A stretch of 64,000 bases of DNA from Gigaspora margarita (taxonomy: Eukaryota > Glomeromycota > Glomeromycetes > Diversisporales > Gigasporaceae): contig WTPW01000994.1 in assembly GCA_009809945.1 (NCBI GenBank), positions 168,920-232,919 of the forward strand, written 5' to 3'. A program made the translations under genes and the position numbers. Below the pieces are notes generated by a model. The model did not search any database, was not told where the DNA came from, and saw only the letters and a list, made by a program, of their open reading frames with translations. This document shows, in pieces, positions 36,555 through 47,511 of the stretch (its first letter is position 1; each line of letters starts with the position of its first letter).

Positions 36555-37160
36555 ATATCTTCTTTGATTATCTATTCATGTTTTCTTTTACTGCCTTTTC
36601 ACTTGATTATTAGGTGAATGTAAAAAAATTGATGATAAATGTTCAAGCCTATAGAAACAAGAAAATGTAATGCACCAATTATAAAATATAAAATTTTCAA
36701 ACCAATATAAAAAAGGTTAATATAAAGTTGTTTAGGCCTTCTATTTAACTATTTTTTACTTTACACAGTTGCAAGTTCAAGAAAAGTGCAAAGAAAATAC
36801 CTCATAGAGAAAGAAACGTAACATGTTAATAATAAAGTCCTCAAACTCAATTCAAAAGAAAAGTGCAAAAAAAAAGCTGTAATACCTAATGTAGAAAGAA
36901 AAACATGACATGTCAAAATAAAGTTAAAAATATTTCCAAACTCAAAACTAACTATTTATCAACTTATATTTTCTTTCATTTGCCTTTTTGTTTATTTATG
37001 TAAAAAAAATTAATTATAAAAACTTTCAAGCTGCCACACTGTTGTAGGTCCAAGAAAAAGTACATAAAGAAAAAAGGCTATGGTACCAATAGAATAAAAA
37101 AAATGTAACGTATTAATAACAAAGTGTAAAAAAAATTTCTAAAATGAAAACATTGAAGCT
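36555..37160. repeat. Degenerate repeat upstream of the MULE gene
   Basis: Blocks with TTTTCTTT-ACTGCCTTTT / GTAAAAAAATTGATGATAAA, GTTCAAGAAAAGTGCA, AGAAAGAAA-CGTAACATGTTAATAA recur at about 36565-36830, 36850-36930 (short) and 36960-37130. Lies between the MULE start codon and its putative end. Confidence 0.5.
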
Positions 37161-37418
37161 AACAATATGTACACCTGCTCTGTTTTCCTGCGCTCACCTT
37201 TTCACTTGTTAGAACTAGTTAGGTATTTATCTTATACAGACAAAAGTGGAAAAAAGACAATCATAAAATGATCAATCCCATATTTATTTACTACATATTA
37301 AATCTCCGATTGGTTCTTGTAAACTTTGAAACTCAAATTACTAATTTATCCATTGGTAAACTACTTAGTGTAACTGTTTTTTACCTGATATTAACAAGGT
37401 AGAATATCAATAACCCCT

Positions 37419-38434
37419 GGTATAAATATTATTTTTACTTATATTAATATATTAATTTTATTTATTTATTACAATTTTTTGATATTATTATAATATAATT
37501 TAATGTATTAAAAAAATATTATTACAATATAATAATAATATAAAAAATATATTATTTTTATAAAGTTTGTAAATTGTATTATTAAAATATAAAAATTATA
37601 TTATTATAATATAATATTTGTATTATTAAAAAAATTTATATTTTAGCAAAGAAAGTTGTAATCCTTTATATAAACTACAATATTGTATTAGGAACTATAT
37701 TTTTAAAACCAATATTTAAAGAATTCGCCAAGATATTTTAAATTATTTTTTTGATTAAAAAATTTCTTTAAAATTCAATATTTTTAGCTTATAAGTAACA
37801 TAAACTTTTTGTCCTATAATATAAAATTAAATAATTCAAAAATATAATTCTTGTTTTCAAATATTATCATACCAAATTTTATTTAAATATTTTAAATGAT
37901 TAAAAAAGTAGATTAGAGATATATTTATAGTAATTATATAGGCAAATTTGCCTGCAAACCTTTACAAACTAAGGGATAATATTTATACTGTAATATTATA
38001 AATATTTATAATTTCAATATTTATACCATACAAGCACAAAATAACGCCTACCTGCATGTTAATTAATTGACCTGCACATTATTTTAAGTACGTGCATGTG
38101 CGTTATTTTGAAATAAAGGTTGATTTTTTAAATTATAATCCCTTAATTATAATAATATTTAAAAAATGCTTCGAAACTAGGTTTGGTACCAAGTAAACCT
38201 ATATTTAAGTTCTAATAAAAGTTGTACTTCACATTGAAATAATTGTTAGAACTCAAAAATAGGTTTACTTAGTATCAAACCTAATTCCAGCACACTTTTC
38301 AAATATTAATTTTTTAGATAAGAGTATATTAAGGTGTGCGTTAATTTGGGATGCCCATAGGCGTTAATTTGAGGCTGCATATGCTATTTTAGAGGGGTTT
38401 TGATTTTCAAAATAATACCCATGAGCGTTATTTC
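37419..38434. other. No gene; A+T-rich with short inverted repeats
   Basis: Near 38160-38300 an imperfect inverted repeat (AAATGCTTCGAAACTAGGTT... / ...AACCTAATTCCAGCACACTTT, with AGTAAACCTATATTT inside) suggests a small decayed element. GTGCGTTATTTTGAA-type words near 38090 and 38400 repeat. No TSD found. Confidence 0.4.
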
Positions 38435-38580
38435 GCGCTTATATGGTAATATTTATAATATTTATAAATATCTTCATAATATTCATAATATTTATAAATA
38501 TATTTATAATATTTATAAATATTTTCATAATATTTATGAATATATCTATAATATTTATAAATATTTATAAATATTTATCT
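38435..38580. repeat. ATATTTATAA simple array
   Basis: Imperfect repetition of AATATTTATAAATATTTTCAT-like words, same class as 10555-10960. Confidence 0.75.
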
Positions 38581-38889
38581 ATAGTTTAAATTTTTGGAAT
38601 CACATATTAGAAGATTCTATTGTAGCCAATTATTGCATCTTATATAGTTATATAATTTGTATAACACAAATATGCATATTGGTTATACAAAAGCTTATTG
38701 TACTATTTGTGCAAAAATAATTTTTTTAGGCTATACAATATTAATGCTATGTAATACTATACAAGTCCTATTTTGATAACTTAGTTTTAAATCTAGGTTG
38801 GGTTTATTTAAACCGGATTGGGTTTATTTAAATAAAAAGGTCCAAAAATGGGTTTGAACCAAAATCAGGTTTTAATTATTTATAAATAT

Positions 38890-39162
38890 TAGGTTCACAA
38901 TTTGATTTGATCTTTAAAAATATTTAATCAAATTCAAATTCAAATTTGACTATATTTGATTTGATCAAATTCAAATCTGACCAAATTTGATTTAATTTGA
39001 CAAATATTTGATTTGATTTAAAAATTACTATTAAAAATTCAAATTCATATCAAATTCAAATCCAAATATTTGAATCAAATCAAATTCAATTCAGGGTTAA
39101 TTTGATTTGATCAAATTCAAATTAACCCAATATTTGATTTGATTTAAATTTGAGAAACTCTA
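38890..39162. mobile_element. hAT-type MITE of the CAAAT family, copy 3, TSD ATAAATAT
   Basis: 273 bp, left TAGGTTCAC, right GAAACTCTA, flanked by ATAAATAT (38882-38889, 39163-39170). Same orientation as copy 2. The ends are more diverged than in the other copies, suggesting greater age. Confidence 0.82.
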
Positions 39163-39323
39163 ATAAATATTCATAATTTTTATAAATATATATAATACTT
39201 ATAAATATTCAAAATATTTATAAATATTTATAATATTTACATATAAATATTCAAAATATTTATAAATATTTATGAATATTCTGAATATTTATAATAATTA
39301 TAAATTTTCATAATATTTATAAA
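39163..39323. repeat. ATATTTATAA simple array
   Basis: Same word class; target of the hAT MITE on its left and the MULE-type MITE on its right. Confidence 0.75.
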
Positions 39324-39693
39324 AGTACATTTATTCATTGCATAGTGTGACATAATTTATATGTTGCTTTTACATGATTGACCAATCAAAATTTAAATCA
39401 TGTGTAATGTAACATGATCAGAAAATTTCAAAACAAAATATTCATTTGTCAAAAATCAGGCATAACTCAAAATTTAGTATATAAAACTACTCCTCAAGTT
39501 TTAACAAAAAAAATTTTTTGCAAAATTTTACTATAAAATACCTCTTTCTCTGCCTACACACTACATTTAGCTTATACTAACCCTAACCAACAAAAACTGG
39601 GTTATTTTAGTTGTTTTGATTTTATATTACACGTGATCTTATGATCTGCAACAGATGTAACAACATCGCATCTGTGTTGTATAAATTCTCTCT
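39324..39693. mobile_element. MULE-type MITE with telomere-like core, TSD ATTTATAAA
   Basis: 370 bp, flanked by ATTTATAAA (39315-39323, 39694-39702), the same 9-mer that flanks the element at 15723. The TIR is degraded (AGTACATTTAT / AGAGAGAATTTAT). The interior has ATTGACCAATCAAAATT, the shared GTTTTAACAAAAAAAATTTT block and ACTAACCCTAACC. The flanking array is rich in this 9-mer, so the duplication alone would be weak evidence; the shared interior carries the call. Confidence 0.7.
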
Positions 39694-39862
39694 ATTTATA
39701 AATATTCAAAATATTTATGAATATTCATAATAATTATAAATTTTTATAATATTTATGAATATTCAAAATATTCATAAATATTCATAATATTTATAAATTT
39801 TCATAATATTTATAAATTTTCATAATATTTATGAATATTCATAATATTTATAAATATTTATA
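39694..39862. repeat. ATATTTATAA simple array
   Basis: Imperfect AATATTTATGAATATTCATA repetition ending at the next MITE. Confidence 0.75.
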
Positions 39863-39865
39863 ATA

Positions 39866-40171
39866 TGGGGCCTTTGCAGTGGGAAGGGCTGGTACTGGTT
39901 TATATACAATTTTAAAAAATCATGATTGTTTTGTTCAGACTGATCTGGGTTAATCAAAATTTTCATGATTTGATTGGCCAGTTGTATTAGGCAATTCCAT
40001 AATGTACAAAACTCCAAAGAAATTTTTTTTTAAATATCTTAATTTTTTATTATGCAAATCTATTTCTATTTATAATTGAAAATATAGCCTGTGTCAAAAT
40101 ATATCTGAATATAACAAAAACTCAATTTTGATTTTTTGGGCAGTATTAGCCTTACTATTGCAAAGGCCCCA
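39866..40171. mobile_element. MITE with TIR TGGGGCCTTTGCA
   Basis: 306 bp; left TGGGGCCTTTGCAGTGGGAA and right the inverse of TGGGGCCTTTGCAATAGTAA, then AGGCT(A/G)RTACTG, about 32 bp of TIR. Flanks ATAT / ATAT are palindromic, so the TSD cannot be fixed. Non-coding. Confidence 0.75.
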
Positions 40172-40195
40172 TATTTTCTTATCCTGATAAAAATG

Positions 40196-40997
40196 AACAA
40201 AATTACTGAATAGTTGAACATTTATTAAACAAATTAAAAAAGGCTATTCCAATTTCTGAAGCAAGGTTTCTTGGTACAATAGCTATCTTTGCTTTCAATA
40301 ACAGTATAAATTATATAGCATTTGCAGATGATGCTCTTATAGCACAAAGAATAAACAAAGGGCCCAGAAGAAAGAAAAATATAATGCAAGCAACAACTTT
40401 TATCAATGTTAATAGTCAATAGAGAGAGCAGAAAATAGTATTTGAAGAGGATTACTTTAATCCTAATTTGAGAAAAAAGACAAAAAGAATAAAGAAGGTG
40501 TTAGAAAAAAGAGAACTTTTTAAAGAGGTATTAAATTTAAATTGTTTAAAATGTAAAAAAAGAATAATTTAGGTAGAACAGATTGTTGCTTGAAGAAGAT
40601 TATGGCCTCCTAACCAGATTATGTTGCCTAAAAGTCTGCTATTTTCAAATTAATTGAAAATGCTAGCTATATCTACATTGTTTATTTAAAGTTCTACTAT
40701 AAACTTAATTTTATTAAAATGTATTGGGGTGGCAAAAGATATACAAAAAATTACTGCAATTACACATGGACTAGCTTGCAAAAAACTGTTTCACAAGTAC
40801 TTGAAATAGTAAATATTATTATAATTAGAAGGTTTGCTTGCAAATCATAAAGATATATAGAGTTGTATTATAAGGAATTGACAAAAAAGTTAGCAGAATA
40901 TGTAAATAAAAACTTTAAATCATATAGAAGAGTTTTTCAAAATAAATTGGCTTCATTTATTCAAGAAAATAGAGAAGCAGTACTGTATAATAAATAA
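40196..40997 (+). pseudogene. DDE transposase, C-terminal half, decayed
   Basis: Plus-strand segments in order: IFAFNNSINYIAFADDALIA (second catalytic Asp region, where the family usually has FDNATNH), GPRRKKNIMQATTF, then KKTKRIKKVLEKRELFKE, LNCLKCKK, a degraded CCARR-like region, FYYKLNFIKMYWG (the Glu region, here Lys), KRYTKNYCNYTWTSLQKTV and a basic tail YKELTKKLAEYV. This order matches a DDE transposase family common in fungi and usually annotated only as 'DDE superfamily endonuclease'. Stops near 40230, 40420, 40570 and 40590 and a frame change near 40720 break it. No N-terminal half and no ends were found. Confidence 0.65.
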
Positions 40998-40999
40998 AT

Positions 41000-41336
41000 A
41001 AAAATTTAATAGCAATAAGAAAAATAAATAAATTTAATAGCAATTAAATAAATGAAGTAATTTAATTTACAATTAAAAAAAATAAATAATAAATTAATCA
41101 TGATAATAAATTGAAGAGTAATTAAATAAATAAATTTGATATATGATTAATAAATAATTTAAATTAAATAAAAAATAAATTAAAATAAATAATGTTTGTG
41201 TATAATTAAATAAACTAAATTAAAATAAATAATATTTGCTTGTAATTAAATAAATTAAATTAAAATAAATAATATTTGTGTGTAATTAAATAAATAAATT
41301 AAAATTAAATAATGTTTGCATATAATTTATATTACG
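41000..41336. repeat. A+T-rich tail with three 48-bp tandem units
   Basis: AATAATRTTTGYKTGTAATT followed by AAATAAATTAAATTAAAATA repeats about every 48 bp at 41188, 41237 and 41284, the last unit ending beside the TA target of the composite element. No gene. Confidence 0.6.
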
Positions 41337-41939
41337 TACAGGGGAGTGACAATAATTTGTGGACATTTTTTAAAAATTTATACCAAGCTAAATAAATATA
41401 ATATCAAGCTAAAAATTATATAAAAAGTTTATTAAATCTAAGGCTTTTAAATAAAAAAAATTATAAAATTCTATGCAGTAGTTTTTAAAATAATCAAGGT
41501 AATACAAAATTGTGTAATGTTATACCTAGGGGTTAGTAAAATAAACGGGGGGGACAACTTACTATAATATATAGCTAATAAAAATGATGTGCAATTATTT
41601 TGTATAACAATCATATAAACGTATAATAAATATGTTCACAATACTATGCCAAAGAATCTTTGGCTATATTAATTACTCGCTGATTCAAGACATGTTACTG
41701 TTACATTTGATTTCTATTGTTTGGTATATTTGTATAGAAATTGGACATGTTTTGGTGTTTGCAGAAACTAAATACGCTTCTTTAAATAATTGAAATCATT
41801 AAATGTTTATTTTACATGCTAATATAACATTACTCTGGAAAGTAACAATTATGGTAACTAATTTTGATATTTAACTAAAACATACTGTATGTAATATATC
41901 AAAAATCCTTTAAAACTTTAATGTATCAATTTTTTAGGT

Positions 41940-42540
41940 GTATCGTGAAGGATTCTTCGTAATCGCTTATATACGATAGTTAATTGTTTTAAAAAAATTA
42001 ACTATCATATACAAGTGATTACTCACGAATTACTGGACCAAATCGTTTAAAATTTATATATATCATAGTTGAATATCGATATTATCTATGGTAAAAATTT
42101 GGGCTAATTTGAATTACTAGTTATAGAGATATCAATCGTCAAATTTTGAGTAAAAATAGCGCAAATTTTATAATAGTTAATTATTAAAAAATTCGTTATA
42201 TTTACTCAAACATTGACGATTGATATCTCTATAACTAGTGATCCAAATCAGCCCTAATTTTTACTACAGATATTATCGATATTCATCTATTACATATCAA
42301 AATTTCAGACGATTCGGTCAAGTAATTCGTGAGTAATCACTTGTATATGATAGTCAATTTTTTCAAAAAAATTAACTATAGTATACAAGTGATTACTCGA
42401 GAATTACCAGATCAAATCGGCTAAAATTTTTTATATCATAGACGAATATCGACACTATAATAAAAATTTGTGCTGATTTGGATCACTAGTTATCAAGATA
42501 TCCATCGTCAAATTCTGAGTAAATATAGCGAATTTTGTTA
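41940..42540. repeat. Large palindrome and third partial arm
   Basis: ACTATCATATACAAGTGATT at 42001 is mirrored near 42340, with TAACTAGTGATCCAAATC-type words (42105 and 42230) and TTGACGATTGATATCTC around the centre near 42180. A third partial arm restarts at 42366. The words resemble those of the hairpin modules at 6190 and 63165. Confidence 0.75.
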
Positions 42541-42789
42541 TTATTATCGATTATAATCGATTAAAAGGCTATGATCGATCAAACTTTATAATCGATCAAA
42601 AACTTTCATAATCGATCATAATAATTGTATAAAAAAATTATCGATTGTATAATTTATTTTTATACGAATATACAATAATAATATATTTTTTTATTTATAC
42701 ATAAAGTCAAAGTCGATTACATGTATTTTTTATTTTTATTTTTTTATTATTATTAAATTTATTTTATTTTTTTAGTTGAATACAAAGAA

Positions 42790-43495
42790 AATGGAACAAA
42801 AATGGGACAAATACACTGAAAAATGACAAGGAAGATACCGAAAAACAACAAAGAATTCTAGAACTAACCAAAAATTGACAAAGAGATAAACCTACTTATA
42901 AGAAGAACCCACCGAAAACGACGAAGTACCACCAAAGAACTTATCGAAAGAACCTACTGAAAAATGACGAAAAACTTACCGGAAGAACCAGCGAAAACAA
43001 CGAAGAACTTACCAAAGGAACCCACCGAAAATTAACGAAGAGACAAAGAACCTACTGAATGAACCCACCAAAAAATGACAAAATTACTAAAAGAATCTAC
43101 TGAAAAACGATGAAGAAAAACCAACTGAAAGACTACAAGCTTCAGAAAGAACCTACCGAAAAACAACGAATTTACTAAAGAATCCACCGAAGACCCAACC
43201 GAGAACTTTACCAATGGCAAGAACTACGACTACAATAATGTTAACGACTAAACCTATAGAACGAAACTACTCCAATGAAAAACCTTGAAGAAATATAACA
43301 TAAACCACTAAAACAACAAATACCAGAAACCACACCTACCTCCAGACACCAAAAAAACAACAAATCCACCGAGAAGCTACAAGCTTTATGAAGAACCTAC
43401 TAAAAAATGATGAATGACTGACTCCAGCGAAGACTCCAATAATGACTCCAACAACGACTCCAATAATGACTCCAACAATGACTCCAACGACGATT
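42790..43495. repeat. Degenerate minisatellite (GAAGAACCTACTGAAAAATGAC)
   Basis: About 25-bp units of AAGAACCTACCGAAAA plus AYGACGAA run from about 42800 to 43400; then a 15-bp unit AATGACTCCAACAAC repeats five or six times at 43420-43495. Sparing in T on this strand. It could be a decayed Pro/Thr/Glu-repeat coding region, but no long frame survives. Confidence 0.65.
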
Positions 43496-43503
43496 CCAAT
43501 GAC

Positions 43504-44063
43504 TAGAGGTCTTATCTGGTCAAAAATTTTGTATTCAGATATTCATTTGGTCAATCTTTTTAATATTCAAATATTCATTCAAAAATTTTGAAAATATTCA
43601 ATGAATATTCACTGAATATTCATTGAATATTAAATATATAGTACTAAATATAAAAAAAATAAAGTAGCATAATTCAAAAACAAATAATTTTAAAAAATTC
43701 TTTTTAAAAAATTTGTTGTCTTAATCCAAAGCCACAATTTTGTTGAAGCAGATATTTATTTAATTTTAATTATAAAAGTTATAATATTTTAAAGTTTATA
43801 TAAATTTAAAAATTTGGTATTAAAAATTAGTTATATATATTTTTTAACTAATTAGAATTTATTATACAAAAATTAGCCAATTATATTTGATTATTAATAT
43901 CAAATTTCTACTTTTAATATATATATATTCAATGAATATTCAATGAATATATTTAGTGAAAATTTTAAATATTCAAATATTCATTTGGTGAAAATTTTAT
44001 ATATTCAAATATTCAAACATTCAATGAATATTTGAATAAAACATTCATTGGATCAAACCTCTA
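43504..44063. mobile_element. hAT-type MITE, TSD CCAATGAC
   Basis: 560 bp, TAGAGGTCTTATCTGG at the left, inverse of TAGAGGTTTGATCCAATG at the right, exact 8-bp duplication CCAATGAC (43496-43503, 44064-44071). The interior is dominated by GAATATTCAATGAATATTC palindromes. Inserted at the end of the minisatellite. TAGAGGT plus an 8-bp TSD is typical hAT. Confidence 0.88.
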
Positions 44064-44739
44064 CCAATGACAACTAGAAAAAAAAATAATAAAGAAAATA
44101 AATAATAAAGAAAATAATAAAGAAAGAAAATAAATAAAAAAGAAAATAAATAAACAAAAAAAAGATCTAAAGATCTAATTTTGTAGATCATATATTCAAA
44201 CATATTCGAAGATACCAGATGTATGAAATGAGATCTACAAAGAAAGGATATAAATAAAAAGAAAAAATAAAATTGCATACTGAATAAAAAGTGTAGTAGT
44301 TGTTGCACGACTTTGCAAATAGATACTTATAGGCTTTGAGTCATGTTTATGATCACTTATCTTTGTTTCTATTATCTTGCAATACTGCAATAATTGAGAT
44401 GAATATATGATTCAGTTTTTTTTTTCAATAAAAGAACAGCTTTAAAATTTCTTTATGATTAATTACTTACCTTAGTCTATTTTGAGTTTTGAAAAAAAAT
44501 AAATCCCGGTAGACAGGTTATTTTTAAAAAAAATTAACAATCAAACTTTGACTAATCGAACACAATATATATGAATTTATATAATTTTATATAAAATGTC
44601 AATTTTTGTATTACCATTAAACTTGTGTAACATTGGAGTTATCCCCCCATTTATTTTACTAACCCCTAGGTTATACTAGTATGAAATTAGTAATTTTTTT
44701 TTTTTGTGTCAAAGTTACCACTATGGTATGAAGGCATTT

Positions 44740-45010
44740 TATTCAAGCTTCCGGATCAAGGGTGCCTCCAAGGGCACCTGATATTTGTTATATTGATGAG
44801 AGTACAACTAGCCACACGTACAACTTTGGTTGTCTAATTTAAGTAGTCCGCCTGAAGGTTCTACACTAATTGCCATACCTGTAACCCGACTAGGGGGTTA
44901 CCTATTTAAACCCTCTGGTCCATGCTTCACCTGTCAATCCTACTTGTATCACCGGTACAGTCCTCCGATACATAAGTCAGTTGAGGCCAGTCCCAGATTC
45001 TGTGCGAACT
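44740..45010. other. Island of balanced base composition, no family recognised
   Basis: About 270 bp of clearly higher G+C than anything around it, in the remaining body of the Tc1/mariner-ended element. It contains CGGATCAAGGGTGCCTCCAA, GGGCACC and GACTAGGGGGTTACC. A 60-codon plus-strand frame (44830-45012) crosses it, but I see no protein likeness. Possibly a captured sequence. Confidence 0.45.
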
Positions 45011-45099
45011 AATTTATCCAAATTAGTAATTTTAATATAACTTATATAATAAATAGAATTACTAAATATAGTAATATATAAACTTAATTTTTTTATTAA

Positions 45100-46095
45100 T
45101 TGATAATCCGCCTGTCAACTGGAGAAAAGGCGAAATATGGCGTGCTTCCATCTAAAAAGTTTTTTCTTACTAAGTTAATGATACATGTCCACTAATTGAA
45201 AGTTGTAGAGCTCATCGAGACGCATCTAACGGTGGTTAGATCATCCAAATCGGCCTAGTGGATGGTGAGTTATTGTCAAAAAACGATTGGCTGACTATAT
45301 GACTGCTATAGGCGAAATGTGGCGTGCTTCCATCTAAAACTTTTTTCTTACTAAGTTAACGATACATGTCCACTAATTGAAAGTTGTAGAGCTCATCGAG
45401 ACGCATCTAACGGTGGTTANATCATCCAAATCGGCCCAGTGGATGGCGAGTTATCGTCGAAAAACGATTGGCCGACTATATAAAAAATCCGTGACGGAGA
45501 TTACATATAAAAATTGCTAAAGGCGAAATGTGGCGTGCTTCCATCTAAACTTATTTTATTACTAAGTTAACGATACATGTCCACTAATTGAAAGTTGTAG
45601 AGATTGTCGAGACGCATCTGACAGTGGTTAGATCATCCAAATCGGCCCAGTGGATGGCGAGATATCGTTAAAAAACGATTGGCCGACTAAATAATGTTTA
45701 TATAGAGATTTTATATAGTCGGCCAATCGTTTTTCAACGATAACTCACCATCCACTAGGCCAATTTGGATGTTATAACCACCGTTAGATGCATCTCAATG
45801 AGCTCTACGACTTTCAATTAGTGGACATGTATCATTAACTTAGTAAGAAAAAAGTTTTAGATGGAAGCACGCCACATTTTGCCTATAGCAGTCATATAGT
45901 TAGCCAATCGTTTTTCGACGATAACTCGCCATCCACTGGGCCGATTTGGATGATCAAACCACTGTTAGATGCGTCTCGATAAGCTCTAAAACTTTCAATT
46001 AGTGGACATGTATTGTTAACTTAGTAAGAAAAAAACTTTTTAGATGGAAGCACGCCATATTTCGCCTTTTATCTAGTTGACATGCGGATTATCAA
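45100..46095. mobile_element. Fold-back element with tandem-unit arms, TTAA target
   Basis: Ends TTGATAATCCGCCTGTCAAC and the inverse of TTGATAATCCGCATGTCAAC, each followed outward by TTAA (45096-45099, 46096-46099). The left arm has three units of about 180-210 bp starting GGCGAAAT (45129, 45311, 45522); the right arm has two in inverse orientation. Each unit contains GAGCTCATCGAGACGCATC, GGTTAGATCATCCAAATCGG and CAGTGGATGGCGAGTTATCG. One ambiguous base at 45420. Non-coding. Copy of the arm at 1-484. Confidence 0.85.
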
Positions 46096-46629
46096 TTAAA
46101 TAAATTAATTTTTTTTAAATAATATTATTTAATATAACAAATTATATATTTTTTTAACATTTTTAAAATTTTTAAAAAATATTTATAAAATTATTATATA
46201 TTGCAATAAAAATTATTACTTTTANAAATTAATTAATTTAAATTAATATTTTAATTTTTACTTTAAAAAATCATAAAAAATTTAAAATTTTTTAAAAAAT
46301 TATAAAAATTTCAAATTTATATATAATTTGTTATATTAAATAACTTTATAAAATAAAAAATTTAGTTTATTTAATAAAAAATTAATTTTTACTATAAAAA
46401 TATAATTTTAATGATTTTTTTAATATTACTAGCTTTGTACTGGTATAAAATTACACAATTTTGTATTATTTTAATTATTTTAAAACTACTGCATAGAATT
46501 TTATAATTTTTTTATTTAAAAGCCTTAGATTTAATAAACTTTTTATATAATTTTTAGCTTGATATTTTATTTATTTAGCTTGGTATAAATTTTTAAAAAG
46601 TGTCCACAAATTATTGTCACCCTCCTGTA

Positions 46630-46930
46630 TTACTTTAAAAAATCTGTAAGATTTGAAACTGAAGAAATAACTTAGTCCTGATTAAGATGATATATTACAT
46701 GATTAGCATCTGCTCGAGTTTAGCAAAAATATAACTTTTGTGTGATTTGAGATTTTTTTAAAGATTAAACCAAAATGGGACAAGCCATATGACTTTTGCC
46801 TTTAGATAGTGTTGTACATTTTGGCTATCTACAGCCTTTTTTGGCTTGTTCACATCCAAAATTGTCCAAACGTTCAAGATTGTCCTAAGCTTGTCCAGGC
46901 TTTAATTGTTAATAAATCTATCTAAAAAAT
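46630..46930. other. No gene seen
   Basis: A+T-rich; CAAAATTGTCCAAACGTTCA-like words repeat near 46855 and 47396. Nothing supportable. Confidence 0.4.
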
Positions 46931-46935
46931 ATATA

Positions 46936-47300
46936 GGGTCCGGTAAACAAAAACATGGCTTATGGATTTTTTTCCATATTGAGAAAATCATATGTAAAAT
47001 TTAGTGTAACAATAACAATAATTATCTATTTTTAGTAAAACAGTAGTAAAACCTGTTTGATCAACATAATTCAGCCAATCACATAAATATCTTCCATCAA
47101 CCAGATATATAAAATCTAATTTTAGATCACATTTTATCATAATATGAAATTTAAAAAAAGTAGGCATCGGCAAAAATTTTATTATATAAATTGATATTTT
47201 GAATACTAAATTATATAGAAGAATACCTGCTTTATACAACAATGTTATTAACTCAATTTTGCAAAAAATGCCATAAGCCATGTTTTTGTTTACTGGACCC
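46936..47300. mobile_element. MITE with TIR GGGTCCGGTAAACAAAAACA, TSD ATATA
   Basis: 365 bp with a TIR of about 30 bp (GGGTCCGGTAAACAAAAACA, then TGGCTTATGG) and flanking ATATA on both sides. A 115-codon minus-strand frame (46988-47335) overlaps its body and right end and is not considered a gene. Confidence 0.8.
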
Positions 47301-47511
47301 ATATAACTAAATATTTTTTTAGGTGCTGAACACATTTTAGTTAAAATTAAAATAGGTTATCTTAATAAAATTTTAAGTAATTTTACTTTATTTAATTGTC
47401 CAAAATTGTTCAAAACTGTTCTATGACAATACTGCCTTTAGGTATTCTGCACTATATCTGTATTAGTACTATTGTAATTATTACTATTAGTACTATTGCT
47501 ACTACTATCAC

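Larger units (their letters stand above)
32473..37418 (-). mobile_element. Mutator-like element (MULE), about 4.95 kb, putative ends
   Basis: Around the decayed MULE transposase I find AGGGGTCATTAATATCCTAC at 32473 and, inverted, AGGGGTTATTGATATTCTAC ending at 37418: a likely terminal inverted repeat of about 25 bp at the right distance. Flanks (AATTAATAC / TATAAATATT) are A+T-rich and give no exact 9-bp duplication, so the ends are provisional. A partial MITE-like piece with CTAACCCTAACCCTA lies near 32940-33160, and a degenerate repeat at 36555-37160. Confidence 0.5.
41525..44670. mobile_element. 3.1-kb TIR element, TSD TTATA, unknown superfamily
   Basis: TIR of about 34 bp, CCTAGGGGTTAGTAAAATAA then AYGGGGGGRAYAACT, with exact 5-bp duplication TTATA (41520-41524, 44671-44675). 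It contains a large palindrome, a minisatellite and a hAT-type MITE. No transposase seen. A 5-bp TSD with a CCTAGGGG start does not let me name a superfamily. Confidence 0.8.
41339..46627. mobile_element. Tc1/mariner-ended element, 5.3 kb with two nested insertions
   Basis: Ends CAGGGGAGTGACAATAATTT and the inverse of CAGGAGGGTGACAATAATTT, flanked by TA (41337-41338, 46628-46629). The inverted repeats are about 200 bp, but the left one is interrupted: after 41524 the match to the right arm stops and resumes at 44676. Removing the 41525-44670 element and one TTATA restores the alignment, which dates that insertion after this element. A fold-back element occupies 45100-46095. What is left (44676-45099, 46100-46430) codes for nothing I can recognise, so the element was probably non-autonomous. 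The terminal 28 bp resemble the element at 8490-10183. Confidence 0.85.

Noticed and set aside
43032-43220. Ser/Phe/Val-rich minus-strand frame over the minisatellite
   Set aside because: Arises from the repeat unit; no start context or domain.
46988-47335. 115-codon minus-strand frame
   Set aside because: It runs through the body and out of the right end of the MITE at 46936-47300, and its last part is antisense to the TIR. It has no family likeness.
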